Source: CBDAKK01 sp965216965
GTDB lineage: Bacteria; Spirochaetota; Spirochaetia; WTKD01; G963693115
Direction: 5' to 3'
Length of the DNA: 64,000 nt
Assembly: GCA_965216965.1 (NCBI GenBank)
Contig: CBDCGX010000010.1
Location: 19,133 to 83,132, forward strand
Shown: positions 21,133-30,488 of the stretch, piece after piece
Layout of the letters: every line of letters starts with the position of its first letter
Numbering within the stretch: position 1 is the first letter of the stretch
Notes under the pieces: model-generated
Told to the model about the DNA's origin: nothing
What the model saw: the letters and a program-made list of their open reading frames with translations, nothing else
Database searches by the model: none
Program-made: the position numbers and the translations under genes

Positions 21133-21351
21133 TTATTTTTTCCTGTAAATTATTCTTCCTTTTGTAAGATCATAAGGGGACAACACAATTTTTACAGAAT
21201 CCCCAGGAACTATTCGGATATAGTGACTTCTCATTTTCCCGCTAAGGTGGGCAAGAATTTGGTGGCCGTTTTTAAGTTCTACCTTAAACATTGTATTAGG
21301 GAGGGAGACTTTTACAACTCCTTCTGTTTCTATTACGTCTTCTTTTGCCAT
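21133..21351 (-). CDS. infA: Translation initiation factor IF-1
   Basis: IF-1 binds the ribosomal A site during initiation. The 72-aa S1-fold protein begins MAKEDVIETEGVV and contains NTMFKVELKNGHQILAHLSGKMR and PGDSVKIVLSPYDLTKGRI, nearly canonical. The start is placed at 21351, 13 codons inside a longer open frame, because IF-1 is uniformly about 72 aa. It stands alone, outside a ribosomal protein cluster. Confidence 0.95.
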   Translation of the reverse strand: MAKEDVIETEGVVKVSLPNTMFKVELKNGHQILAHLSGKMRSHYIRIVPGDSVKIVLSPYDLTKGRIIYRKK

Positions 21352-21611
21352 TACATGCGTAAGTATACTATATTGAATATCTTTGTGCAATAGATGATGC
21401 TATGATAAAATAAATAATTGTACAAAACTTGCTTGTGATATTTAAGACTATGTATTGAATTGTATTAAGAGCATGGCATTAAATTGTAGATTTTGTTTGT
21501 TTTTACACAAAAGACTATAACCTAAGACATTTTATTATCTTTTAATAAACACACATATTTATTAAAGATATTTTAGAAGCCTCCGATTATTTCAAATTAT
21601 AGGGATATAAT

Positions 21612-21977
21612 ATGATACATAACAATATAACTTTGTTTAGTGAGAATAAAGAAACTGTGAAAATCACTAATACAAAGGCGTTCTCTTTACAAAAAGAAGA
21701 AGCGTTTAAAACGCTAACCATTTCGTTACCTCTCCAATCTGCATCAAAGAAAATAGGCATACAACGGCTTACAAACAATATAGATTCATATAAGTATAAA
21801 AAGTATATACAAAATACATATATAGCATATCAGAATAATGAGTTACCACTTCAGGGGTTTATGAATGCTCTAGAAGAAATAATATCATATGTTATTCAAA
21901 AACCAAGATATGTTTCTTCTTTTCCTTCCCTCTCTAATAACAATATAACGGGTCTAATCCTAAACAAGAAAGTATAA
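21612..21977 (+). CDS. Hypothetical protein, 121 aa
   Basis: I do not recognise this protein. It is hydrophilic, without signal peptide or membrane helix, and is predicted largely helical in its second half (YKKYIQNTYIAYQNNELPLQGFM region). It might be a small regulator or anti-sigma-like factor, but nothing in the sequence shows this. It is convergent with the DbpA-like gene, whose stop lies five bases away. Coding is supported only by an open frame and local composition. Confidence 0.5.
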   Translation: MIHNNITLFSENKETVKITNTKAFSLQKEEAFKTLTISLPLQSASKKIGIQRLTNNIDSYKYKKYIQNTYIAYQNNELPLQGFMNALEEIISYVIQKPRYVSSFPSLSNNNITGLILNKKV

Positions 21978-21981
21978 AAAA

Positions 21982-22587
21982 TTATTTTCTATGTGGGGAA
22001 TGACTTTTTAATCTTATAAGGGTGTTTTTATATTTTTTACCGTTTATATCCTTAATAAATTGGCTTGTCTTGTGCGATTGTACGTATACAAGGGAATTTT
22101 TGTGTAAAATTTTTATTTGAGCAATAGAACTTTTTTCTATACCGTTAGATATAAGAAAGTGTGTAAGCTCTTCTTTAGTGGTATCATCCCTTCCTATAGG
22201 AAGAGAAATGCGTTGGTTTCGCGGGTATTGGGTGGTCCCCTCGGGTGATTGCTCATTCCTATTGTTAGAGTTTTTTTGTAAATGAGGGGGGGGGGTAAGA
22301 TGGGTAGATTTTCTATTTTGTTGAGGGCGTTTGTCTCTTATTTTATTTGACTGTATAAATTTATTTTTGTTATCTTTATAATCGTTTTCTCTAGAAGCTA
22401 TATATTTCTTTATAAGATATGCTCCTACATATGTTCTTGCAAATATATTTACATGTTTTTTGAAAAACTTTTTGTATTCTGTAATTTCTTCTGGATTCTC
22501 ATTTTGATATATTTCTTTAAGAATAGTCTTAAGATTTCTAGAAAGTATGTCTTTGTTTTTAATGTATGTACGTTTTGTCTTTTTCAT
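21982..22587 (-). CDS. DbpA-like RNA-binding domain protein with C10 coding tract
   Basis: The C-terminal 75 residues (ISLPIGRDDTTKEELTHFL to the end) match the RRM-like DbpA RNA-binding fold found at the end of DEAD-box helicases, but no helicase is present. The N-terminal 65 residues are a basic helical region, and a low-complexity Pro/Asn/Gln linker joins the two. The linker contains a run of ten C in the coding strand (G10 on the plus strand) that encodes TPPP; any one-base slip would remove the RNA-binding domain. Product 201 aa. Likely an RNA-binding regulator of translation or ribosome assembly (inference). Confidence 0.7.
   Translation of the reverse strand: MKKTKRTYIKNKDILSRNLKTILKEIYQNENPEEITEYKKFFKKHVNIFARTYVGAYLIKKYIASRENDYKDNKNKFIQSNKIRDKRPQQNRKSTHLTPPPHLQKNSNNRNEQSPEGTTQYPRNQRISLPIGRDDTTKEELTHFLISNGIEKSSIAQIKILHKNSLVYVQSHKTSQFIKDINGKKYKNTLIRLKSHSPHRK
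22286..22295. repeat. G10 homopolymer inside a coding region
   Basis: Ten consecutive G on the plus strand lie between the two domains of the DbpA-like protein. Poly-G tracts of this length are known slippage sites for phase variation in treponemes and other bacteria. Confidence 0.8.
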
Positions 22588-22647
22588 TTTATTTTGTAAT
22601 AGTCCTTTTTATTAATTTTATAATAATTTTATTATACTATAAGATAA

Positions 22648-23904
22648 GTGTGTAAACAGAAATTAATAAAAATATTTTTTATTATAAATATCTTCCTTGG
22701 GGAAGTTATATTCTTTGCATGGGGTCAAAAAGAGGATTTAAATGCTAAGATTATATTTTCATATAAATATTCTGATTCAAACATATACGCTATTGAGACT
22801 GAGAACTATCAAACAGTAAGAGAAGATGGACGTGTTTTAATTAGTAATGCTCTTCTAGAAAACTATATTTCAGTAGAAATAAAAAAGAGAAATCAAAATG
22901 ATTTTCTTATTTCTCAAAATACAGAATTTTCAGAAGAAGGACATCTTATACGAGAAGAAAAAAGTTTATATGAACAAGATGTTTTTGGTACTATGGATGT
23001 GCCCAATCAATATATAACACCATTAGCAAGAGATATTCCTCTTTTTTTAGCTAATGTGCCCATTGCGATAGGAGACACATGGGAGAATTCTGGAACAGAC
23101 ACTATTCATATCCCTTTTTCTGATACGTTTGAGCGTGTTCCTGTAGAAGTTTCTTATACTTACAATGGATATAACGAACTTCCTTCTATTGCGTATGATC
23201 TTGTTAAGAGACGGTTTAATAGAGAGTTAGAACAACCTAGAGTGCTTCCTCTTGTGCAAATACGCTATAATATTGTAGATCATGCCGTACGTCTCCCTAA
23301 TTCTTCTGCATGGCGTATAGATGCAAAATTCATCATAAACATATGGTGGAATAATACATATGGAAGAGTGGAGTTTTATTCAGAAGATTATTCTTTGACC
23401 TTTACAGACCCCATTACTGTAACAAGGTATACGTTTTCTGGAGTGTCAACTGGATATATGATGGCAATGCTGCCATTAGAAAGGCAAAAGGATGTAGAAA
23501 TAATAAAGAAGAAACTTAAACGAGATAATGTAGAGGCAGATGTTGTTGCTTCAGAAAAAGGAGTCTTGTTGACTATTAATAACATTCAGTTTTCTCCTGA
23601 TTCTGCCATTTTGCTTGATAGTGAAAAACAGAAATTAATAGGAATCATCAAAATACTTAGAGAATACCCTAATCGCAGAATACTTATAGAAGGACACACA
23701 GCACTTGTGGGAGTAAAAGAGCAACGAAAAAGACTTAGCATATTAAGAGCAAAAGTAGTGAAGGAATATATAAAGAAAATATTAGGTAGAAAGAAGAAGA
23801 TACTTTTTAAAGGCTATGGGGCAGAAAAGCCAATAGCATCAAATAAGAATGAAAAAGGAAGAACAAAAAACAGACGAGTGGAGATAACTATTTTAGAAAA
23901 TTAA
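22648..23904 (+). CDS. OmpA-family exported protein
   Basis: A 418-aa protein with a signal peptide (residues 6-26, IKIFFIINIFLGEVIFFAWG), a long beta-rich N-terminal domain and a C-terminal OmpA-like peptidoglycan-binding domain (about 310-418: SPDSAILLDSEKQKL, ILIEGHTALVG, LSILRAKVVKEYI, KGYGAEKPIASN, NRRVEITIL). It probably ties the outer envelope to peptidoglycan. The start is a GTG at 22648 preceded by a TATACT-like box and no clear ribosome-binding site, so a short or leaderless transcript is possible. D,D-carboxypeptidase follows 31 bases later, another peptidoglycan function. Confidence 0.85.
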   Translation: MCKQKLIKIFFIINIFLGEVIFFAWGQKEDLNAKIIFSYKYSDSNIYAIETENYQTVREDGRVLISNALLENYISVEIKKRNQNDFLISQNTEFSEEGHLIREEKSLYEQDVFGTMDVPNQYITPLARDIPLFLANVPIAIGDTWENSGTDTIHIPFSDTFERVPVEVSYTYNGYNELPSIAYDLVKRRFNRELEQPRVLPLVQIRYNIVDHAVRLPNSSAWRIDAKFIINIWWNNTYGRVEFYSEDYSLTFTDPITVTRYTFSGVSTGYMMAMLPLERQKDVEIIKKKLKRDNVEADVVASEKGVLLTINNIQFSPDSAILLDSEKQKLIGIIKILREYPNRRILIEGHTALVGVKEQRKRLSILRAKVVKEYIKKILGRKKKILFKGYGAEKPIASNKNEKGRTKNRRVEITILEN

Positions 23905-23935
23905 AAATCTAGATGGTAACTTACCGTATTTATAA

Positions 23936-25255
23936 ATGGCTTTGAGGAGAGTTTTGTTTTTATATAATAAAAAAACTATAGAATATATATTCTTTATAAT
24001 TTTTACTTGTACAATATTTCTTTTACATATTGTTACTGGGTTTTCTCAAGTAGCAAATCAATTAAAAGGAACTCGTGTTCCTAATGAAGATAACATATTC
24101 TTAAGTGCGCCACAATTGAAATATACCTCTTGGAAGAATTACTTAGAGTATCCTAATGCTCCTTCTATTAAAGCGGAGTCGTATTTGCTTGTGCACGTAA
24201 ACACTGGACAAGTAATATATAATTATAACTCACAGCAAATTATGCCCATTGCTTCTCTTACTAAGATTATGACGGCACTTTTAGTTTTTGAAGCTATTTC
24301 TCAAAAAGATTTTTTTCTTGACAAGCAATATGATGTACGTCAAGAGCATCTTAATAATTTACCATTTGATGCTTCTATTATGGGTCTACAAGCAGGAGAT
24401 AAACCTACGGGTGAAGATCTCCTTAAAGGATTACTCATACATTCTGCAAATGATGCTGCAAATGTGTTGGCCTTTGTGTTGGCAGGTTCTATAGATAATT
24501 TTGTGTTTTTAATGAATAATAAAGCAGTGCAATTACAACTCATGAATACTCGTTTTTCAGATTCATCTGGACTTTCTGCGTATAATGTATCTACTGCCGA
24601 AGATATTGCGCGGCTTTCTATTTATTTTTTGAAACGTTCATTTTATTTTCCAGTAACAGATATTACTAGTCTTCCAAGCATTAGATGGAAGGGAAGAATA
24701 TATAAAAATACAAATTTACTTATACAAAAAAACAAAGAAGTTGATGGGCTAAAAACTGGATATACAGAGGAAGCTGGATTCCATATTGTTACTACCGCAT
24801 TTAGAAAGCAAACAAGGTTGCTTTCAGTGCTTATGCGGGTAAAGACAAATAGCCTTGCAGAAGGAGTAGTACTACGATCAAAAGAATCGTGGAGATTATT
24901 ACAATATGGACTAGATAAATTTCAGCCCATAAGGTTTACATATACTCGCAATGTGGGCGTTCTGGGAGGAAAAAAAGAAGCTATTAAAATTTATACGGAA
25001 TCTCCAGTGTTTTATGTGCCTACTCAATGGATTCCAAGAATAGATTCTCAGTTTACAATTATATACAAAAATGAAAAATCAGAGTTGTGGGCACCTATAG
25101 AAGAAGATGCTGTTGTGGGTAATATTCGATTTTATCTTAATGAAAGTAACAAAACTATTGCTATTACTACATTGTTTAGTTCAGAATCTGTAGAAAAATC
25201 GTCGTTTATACGCCGAATTATAGACTTCTTTAAGGTTCGAAAGAAGAATTTATAA
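23936..25255 (+). CDS. dacA: D-alanyl-D-alanine carboxypeptidase (S11 family)
   Basis: A low-molecular-weight penicillin-binding protein that trims the terminal D-Ala from peptidoglycan stem peptides. After an N-terminal membrane helix (about residues 18-36) it has all three active-site motifs: SxxK in SLTKIM, SxN in HSANDAANVLA and KTG in DGLKTGYTEEAGFH. A C-terminal PBP5-like beta domain follows. Product 439 aa. It lies just downstream of the OmpA-like gene, both acting in the cell wall. Confidence 0.93.
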   Translation: MALRRVLFLYNKKTIEYIFFIIFTCTIFLLHIVTGFSQVANQLKGTRVPNEDNIFLSAPQLKYTSWKNYLEYPNAPSIKAESYLLVHVNTGQVIYNYNSQQIMPIASLTKIMTALLVFEAISQKDFFLDKQYDVRQEHLNNLPFDASIMGLQAGDKPTGEDLLKGLLIHSANDAANVLAFVLAGSIDNFVFLMNNKAVQLQLMNTRFSDSSGLSAYNVSTAEDIARLSIYFLKRSFYFPVTDITSLPSIRWKGRIYKNTNLLIQKNKEVDGLKTGYTEEAGFHIVTTAFRKQTRLLSVLMRVKTNSLAEGVVLRSKESWRLLQYGLDKFQPIRFTYTRNVGVLGGKKEAIKIYTESPVFYVPTQWIPRIDSQFTIIYKNEKSELWAPIEEDAVVGNIRFYLNESNKTIAITTLFSSESVEKSSFIRRIIDFFKVRKKNL

Positions 25256-25407
25256 TGTTATTCATAATAAAAAGCTTTAAGAAATATGATTTATTGTTTT
25301 AAAAGGTGGTTTTTTACATTTAAGGTGGGATTTATATTTATTTTTATGAATTTCACTTGCGTAGTATTTATTTTTTAGTATACAATAATATATACGGGGG
25401 GGACATA

Positions 25408-28400
25408 ATGTCTATTATTATTGATGGAGTGCTATTATTATTGATAATAGGGCTTTTTATATTAAATAGGTCTCAGAAAAAGATGAGCACGTCTTATCGA
25501 GATGAATCTCTTTTAGAAGAAAAAAATAAATTTAAAAAATCAGTTGAGAAAATCACAAAGGAGCAATACAGAAAGCTTGATAGGATTTCTCAAGAGACAA
25601 TAGGAGCAGAAAGGAATATTTCAACAATATTTCAAAAGATGAGTGCTATTGCTACAGAAATGGCTTCAATGAAAAAAGATGTAAAAGCAGATCAAACTAT
25701 TATTCAAGCATTTAATGAGCATTCAAAAGAATTTACTCAGCAGCTACCACAATCTCAAAAGGCTATAGAAATGCTTTCGCATCTTTGCAATAGGGCAAAA
25801 GAATACGGAATACAGTTAGAGCAACGTGTTACTACTCATAATAATATTATTGATGCTTCTTTAGGAAGAGAGAAAGAGTTTACAGAGAAAATGAGACAAT
25901 TAGAATATTATATTTCTGAGATTACAGATAAGGTAACTCATATGGTAGAAGATTCTATTTCTGTTCAACAAAGGAAAATAGATACCATAATTATGGAAAC
26001 ACAGAAAGCATTCCAAGAGGGCATAGATGGATTTATGGAAGAGGAGAAACAAAAAATACATAACTTTATACAATCGGAGCAGGGTGCTATTAATGCTATG
26101 ATACATACACACAATACGCATCTTACAAAAGAACTAGAATATTTAAAGCAGAATAAAACAGATATTTCACAGTTTGTAGATGAGCAACAAGAGAGATTAA
26201 GTATGATAAAAGAAGATTCTATTCTTACTATGCGTACTATTATGGGAAAACAGGAAGAGGAAATACAAACAAAATTATTGAAATTAGAAGATGATATTCA
26301 ATTGAGAATTTCAAACCTCAAAGAAGTTCTTGAAACAGATATACATAAAGCAAAAACAGCTATTACCCCTCTTATGGATACATTTTCCCATATAAAACAA
26401 GAAGTCTTTAGTCAGAAAGAAGAAGTATCACGTTTTTATACAAAGATTAAATCTATGATAGTAGAGGAAAATAAAGAGTTGAGTGCAATGCATCAAAAAG
26501 TAAGTGAGGAAGTATATTCTACCAAGGCAAATTTGGAAGATATTAGAACGGAGCTAAAAACAGAACTTATTAAAAAAATAGGAAATTATTCAGATCATTG
26601 GGACAAAGAAGTACAGCAAAAAAAGAATGAATTAGATGTTTATATAAATAGTCTAGATAATTATTTATTAGAATTACAGAAAAAAACAGATGATGATGTT
26701 AGTTGTATGTTGCAAAATGCAAAGAAGGCTCAAGAAAACATATATGTTCAATATGAAAAAGGTACAGAAGATTTCTCGAAATTTTGCGAAGAGAAATATA
26801 TGAGCAAAGAAAAAGAAGTGAATAATTACATACATAATTTAGAAGGTAATTTATCAGAATTGCAAACAAGAATAGATAACGATATTAATCGTATGATGCA
26901 AAGCTCAGAAGAAGCACAAGGGAAAATATATACTCAATACGAAAAAGGGATAGAAGATTTCTCAAGGTTTTGCTCCGAAAAATATGCGAGCAAAGAAGAA
27001 GAAGTTAATGAATATGTCGATACATATATTTCTGATTGGAAAGTGCGATTGGAAGAAAAAAGAAACGAGTTTGAAGATATTGTAAAAAACCTTGGTTCTC
27101 ATGTAAATATTTCATATGAAGATATGAAAGAAAAACTTGAAACATATTCACATGATTTTGAAAATGATATTCAAGAAGTGAGAAATGAAAATGCAGAGCA
27201 AATAGAACATATAAAAGAAGAATATGTGAAGTTACAAGAGCAATTGTATAATTATTCGGGAGAAATTCACAAAGAGAATCTTGTACATCTTGATAGTTTT
27301 AAAGATGAATATCAGAACGTAAAAGAACAAGTCGTAGAAGCTCATCAGAAAAACATTGAACAATTAAAGCAACTTGAAGAAGAATATGAGCATGTGGAAG
27401 AGCAAACCAAGGAACATATATCTCAATTGCATGAAGAAAATATGAAAGATATAAAAGACAAGCATGCTGAAAATATTTTAGATACCATTGATCAAACCGA
27501 CCAGTTGCTTAAAGACGCAAAAAAATATGGAGAAACTATTCAAAGTGGTGTAAAAAAAGACTCTGATCAACTGAGAAAGGAATTTTTAGGAACGAGAAAA
27601 AATATAGAAGAGAATATCAATGAGATAACAGAACATGTAGATGCACTTTCTAAAAAGTCTGCAAGACAAAAAGAATTTTTAGAGAAGGATACCTTTGCTC
27701 TTGAAGAATTGCATAAACTTCATGCAGATGCATCTTTACAGACAGATCTTATAAAGCAAAATATACTTGATATAAAGGCAAAATCTTCGGAATATGAAAA
27801 ATTAAGAAAGAAGTTTAGAGATTTAGAAACACATGTTGAATCTATGTCTGAAACTGTAGAAAAATTGCGAATGCAAGAAAGCGATCTAAAAAATGCTATT
27901 AAAAACCACGAGCGATTAGGAAAACAGATTAAGAAAATCGACGTTCGCTCAGAAAAAATTGACAATGTTATTGAGCTATTACAACAAAAAGAAGAAAAAA
28001 TTTTGGCATTACAACAAACAATACTTGATATACAATCTACACAAAAAGAGATTAATAAGTATGGAGTGGAATTAGAAAAAAGTAAAAAAGCATATGAACA
28101 CGCTATTGATGATAGTCACGTGTTGGAGAAAAATATAATACAGCTTGAGAAAGAAGCTGGATCTGTAAAAGATGAAATATCTTCATGGGATATAAAAGTT
28201 AAAAAAATGTCTGATATAATTTCATCAATAGAGCAGAAGCAGTCGGCAGTTAAAGAAATTGCGACGGAAGTACAGGCTACTACAAATAACATTCCAAAAA
28301 TAACAGAGAAATTACAAGAAATCACTGATGCACAACGTTGGATAGCTGATCTTGAAACTCGCTTACAAAACCTTAACCGTGAAGCATCAGAAAAGCTATC

Positions 28401-28593
28401 ACTTCTTTCGCTTGTAAGTAGTTCTTCTACAGTAGCTGGCAGTCGTAGAAAAGAAAAACTTCGCATGACAGAAAAAACCAAGGAAATGATTAGAGGTTTA
28501 TATGAATATAAATATTCAAAAGAGCGTATTGCACAAGTGCTAAAAATAAGTGTAGGAGAAGTAGAAATGGTGCTTGGACAAACACTTATCTAA
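25408..28593 (+). CDS. Giant spirochaetal coiled-coil protein with N-terminal membrane anchor
   Basis: The start is placed at ATG 25408, behind a G7 run (25396-25402) that serves as a GG-rich ribosome-binding site; an upstream in-frame start at 25357 lacks one. One membrane helix (residues 4-20, IIDGVLLLLIIGLFILN) is followed by nearly 1000 residues of heptad-rich, Glu/Lys-rich coiled coil. Two adjacent copies of a YVQYEKG.EDF.KFC.EKY-like block around residues 450-560 show internal duplication. The last 50 residues (MTEKTKEMIRGLYEYKYSKE to the end) look like a small helix-turn-helix. Large proteins of this build are typical of spirochaetes (SpiroCoCo-type); a cytoskeletal or envelope-organising role is inferred. 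1061 aa. Confidence 0.8.
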   Translation: MSIIIDGVLLLLIIGLFILNRSQKKMSTSYRDESLLEEKNKFKKSVEKITKEQYRKLDRISQETIGAERNISTIFQKMSAIATEMASMKKDVKADQTIIQAFNEHSKEFTQQLPQSQKAIEMLSHLCNRAKEYGIQLEQRVTTHNNIIDASLGREKEFTEKMRQLEYYISEITDKVTHMVEDSISVQQRKIDTIIMETQKAFQEGIDGFMEEEKQKIHNFIQSEQGAINAMIHTHNTHLTKELEYLKQNKTDISQFVDEQQERLSMIKEDSILTMRTIMGKQEEEIQTKLLKLEDDIQLRISNLKEVLETDIHKAKTAITPLMDTFSHIKQEVFSQKEEVSRFYTKIKSMIVEENKELSAMHQKVSEEVYSTKANLEDIRTELKTELIKKIGNYSDHWDKEVQQKKNELDVYINSLDNYLLELQKKTDDDVSCMLQNAKKAQENIYVQYEKGTEDFSKFCEEKYMSKEKEVNNYIHNLEGNLSELQTRIDNDINRMMQSSEEAQGKIYTQYEKGIEDFSRFCSEKYASKEEEVNEYVDTYISDWKVRLEEKRNEFEDIVKNLGSHVNISYEDMKEKLETYSHDFENDIQEVRNENAEQIEHIKEEYVKLQEQLYNYSGEIHKENLVHLDSFKDEYQNVKEQVVEAHQKNIEQLKQLEEEYEHVEEQTKEHISQLHEENMKDIKDKHAENILDTIDQTDQLLKDAKKYGETIQSGVKKDSDQLRKEFLGTRKNIEENINEITEHVDALSKKSARQKEFLEKDTFALEELHKLHADASLQTDLIKQNILDIKAKSSEYEKLRKKFRDLETHVESMSETVEKLRMQESDLKNAIKNHERLGKQIKKIDVRSEKIDNVIELLQQKEEKILALQQTILDIQSTQKEINKYGVELEKSKKAYEHAIDDSHVLEKNIIQLEKEAGSVKDEISSWDIKVKKMSDIISSIEQKQSAVKEIATEVQATTNNIPKITEKLQEITDAQRWIADLETRLQNLNREASEKLSLLSLVSSSSTVAGSRRKEKLRMTEKTKEMIRGLYEYKYSKERIAQVLKISVGEVEMVLGQTLI

Positions 28594-28631
28594 TAATGCG
28601 TAGATTAATTATGTACTGAGTAAGAAAAAAT

Positions 28632-29603
28632 ATGAATATATCGGTATTAGATACTGACCATCTTGGTGATGATATTGACTTCACCCCCCTTACACATCTT
28701 GCAAATAGGTATGGAGGAAGATGTACTCTCTACGATAATACAAGCGATGAGGATTTTTTTTCACATTGCATGTCTTCTCAAATACTTGTAGCCAATAGAG
28801 TAAAGTTTACTCAAGATAAGCTAAAGAGATTAAATGATCTCAAATTAATTGCAATTACTGCTACGGGATTTAATTCTATAGATATTGATGCTGCAAAGTT
28901 GCTAAAAATAGGAGTTGCGAATGTTCCACATTATTCAACACCGAGTGTAACGCAATTTACATTTTCTTCGCTTTTTTTCCTGATGAATCATATGTCGTTT
29001 TATGATTCTTTTGTAAAGAGCGGAAGATATTCTAAAGGCATAGTATCAAGTAATTTAGATCGTTCGTGGCATGAATTGAAATCCTTGACGTGGGGAATTA
29101 TAGGCATGGGACATATAGGGCGAGAGGTCGCACGTATTGCGAAAACATTTGGATCTCATGTTGTATATTATTCTACAAGTGGAAAAAACATGAATGCACC
29201 TTATACCCACCTTCCGTTATTGCAGCTTCTTTCTGAAAGTGATATTATTTCTGTACATGCACCTCTTAACACAGTTACTCGTGGGCTACTCAATGCAGAA
29301 ACGCTGAGCCGTGTTAAAAAGAATGCTATATTAATAAACGTAGGACGTGGTGGCATTATTGATGAAGAAGCTATAGCGAATATGATAAATACTAATGCCA
29401 TTGGAGGGGTAGTTATAGATGTGTTTGAGCGAGAACCGTTGCATCCTAGTAACCCCTTGCTTTCGGTGAAATATCCCGAGCGTTTATTACTAACTCCCCA
29501 CATAGCGTGGTCAAGTATTGAGGCGAGAAGAAAACTTGTACAAGTTGTACATAGCAATATAACTGCTTTTTTGGAGGGGAGAGAAGAGAATAGGGTGTGC
29601 TAG
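28632..29603 (+). CDS. D-isomer-specific 2-hydroxyacid dehydrogenase
   Basis: An NAD-dependent oxidoreductase interconverting a 2-hydroxyacid and its 2-oxoacid. The Rossmann motif GIIGMGHIGREVARIAK (about residues 157-173), the Arg-containing NVGRGGIIDEEAIA, the Glu in DVFEREPL and the catalytic His in TPHIAWSS are all in place. Length 323 aa is normal. The substrate (lactate, glycerate, hydroxypyruvate or other) cannot be told from sequence. It lies between the coiled-coil gene and the grpE operon. Confidence 0.9.
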   Translation: MNISVLDTDHLGDDIDFTPLTHLANRYGGRCTLYDNTSDEDFFSHCMSSQILVANRVKFTQDKLKRLNDLKLIAITATGFNSIDIDAAKLLKIGVANVPHYSTPSVTQFTFSSLFFLMNHMSFYDSFVKSGRYSKGIVSSNLDRSWHELKSLTWGIIGMGHIGREVARIAKTFGSHVVYYSTSGKNMNAPYTHLPLLQLLSESDIISVHAPLNTVTRGLLNAETLSRVKKNAILINVGRGGIIDEEAIANMINTNAIGGVVIDVFEREPLHPSNPLLSVKYPERLLLTPHIAWSSIEARRKLVQVVHSNITAFLEGREENRVC

Positions 29604-29638
29604 AGACATTTTGTTTTAGCTAATGTACTCTTATAGGG

Positions 29639-29705
29639 ACTTGACATTTTATTTTACTATTACTATTTTAAGTAATATAGTAAGCTAAACATTTTAATGT
29701 CAAGT
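29639..29705 (+). promoter_or_regulatory. 67-bp dyad with promoter upstream of grpE-dnaK
   Basis: Ten-base arms 29639-29648 and 29696-29705 are exact reverse complements, and inner segments around 29655-29685 are also near-symmetric. A TTGACA (29641-29646) lies in the left arm with TATTTT (29664-29669) 17 bases on; the mirror TTGACA lies in the right arm on the other strand. No CIRCE (TTAGCACTC/GAGTGCTAA) element is present. It may be an operator for the heat-shock operon or a terminator for the preceding gene. Confidence 0.5.
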
Positions 29706-29751
29706 AATGTGTCCTTACAAAAGAATTATAAATATTTAGGTGAATTTATAT

Positions 29752-30462
29752 ATGAAAAACATAACTACTAAGAATAATCAAAGCGTATATACAGAAGAAG
29801 ACGATATGGCGTCATCTATGAAAACATCTTCAGAAGAAGCGAATATATTGAGAGAAAATCAACACGGAAAATGCGAAGGTAAATGTATAGAAGAAGAGTG
29901 TACTTCGCAAGAAGAATGTTGTCCAGAATGCAAAGAAAATGTTTCTGTAGAGAATGGTAATAAAATAGAAAATCAAGATATATTTAAAAAGTTGGAAGAA
30001 GAAAATCAAAGATTAAAAGATGAACTTTTAAGAGTTCATGCAGAAATGGATAACTCTAGAAAACGACTTCAAAAGCTTTTTGAAGAGAAGACGCAAGAAA
30101 AAACAAAAGATCTTCTCTTAGATATAGTGGAATTGCTTGATAATTTTGAAAGAGCGATAGGGGCAGAGAATGTAACGGATAAAAAAGAGGTAGGCGATTC
30201 ACAGCTTTCGGCTGTTATAGAAGGCGTAAAAATGATAGAAATACAATTTTTACAGACATTAAGTAATAAATGGGGGCTTGAACGATATGAGTCGGTAAAT
30301 GTAGAATTTAATCCCGAAAAACATGAGGCAATGATGAAAGAAGAATCAGAAAAGGTCTCTGCTGATGTTGTTGTGGAAGAATATGCCAAAGGATATGTCT
30401 TTCGCGAAAAAGTATTGCGACCAGCAAAGGTAAAAGTCGCAGTGCCTAAAGAAGAAAAATAA
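29752..30462 (+). CDS. grpE: GrpE, nucleotide exchange factor for DnaK
   Basis: GrpE releases ADP from DnaK. The conserved core runs from the long coiled coil (EENQRLKDELLRVHAEMDNSR) through LLDIVELLDNFERAI to the beta-domain (FNPEKHEAMMKEES and GYVFREKVLRPAKVKVA). ATG 29752 is preferred, eight bases after AGGTGA; a GTG at 29740 is possible. The N-terminal 70 residues hold six cysteines (GKCEGKC, EEEC, EECCPEC), unusual for GrpE. It is followed by dnaK after 26 bases and forms the first gene of a grpE-dnaK(-dnaJ) block. Confidence 0.93.
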   Translation: MKNITTKNNQSVYTEEDDMASSMKTSSEEANILRENQHGKCEGKCIEEECTSQEECCPECKENVSVENGNKIENQDIFKKLEEENQRLKDELLRVHAEMDNSRKRLQKLFEEKTQEKTKDLLLDIVELLDNFERAIGAENVTDKKEVGDSQLSAVIEGVKMIEIQFLQTLSNKWGLERYESVNVEFNPEKHEAMMKEESEKVSADVVVEEYAKGYVFREKVLRPAKVKVAVPKEEK

Positions 30463-30488
30463 GAATTTTAAAGAAGGAAGGTATAAAT

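Noticed and set aside
29604..29751. CIRCE element controlling grpE-dnaK
   Set aside because: The TTAGCACTC-N9-GAGTGCTAA consensus is absent; only the different dyad described above is present.
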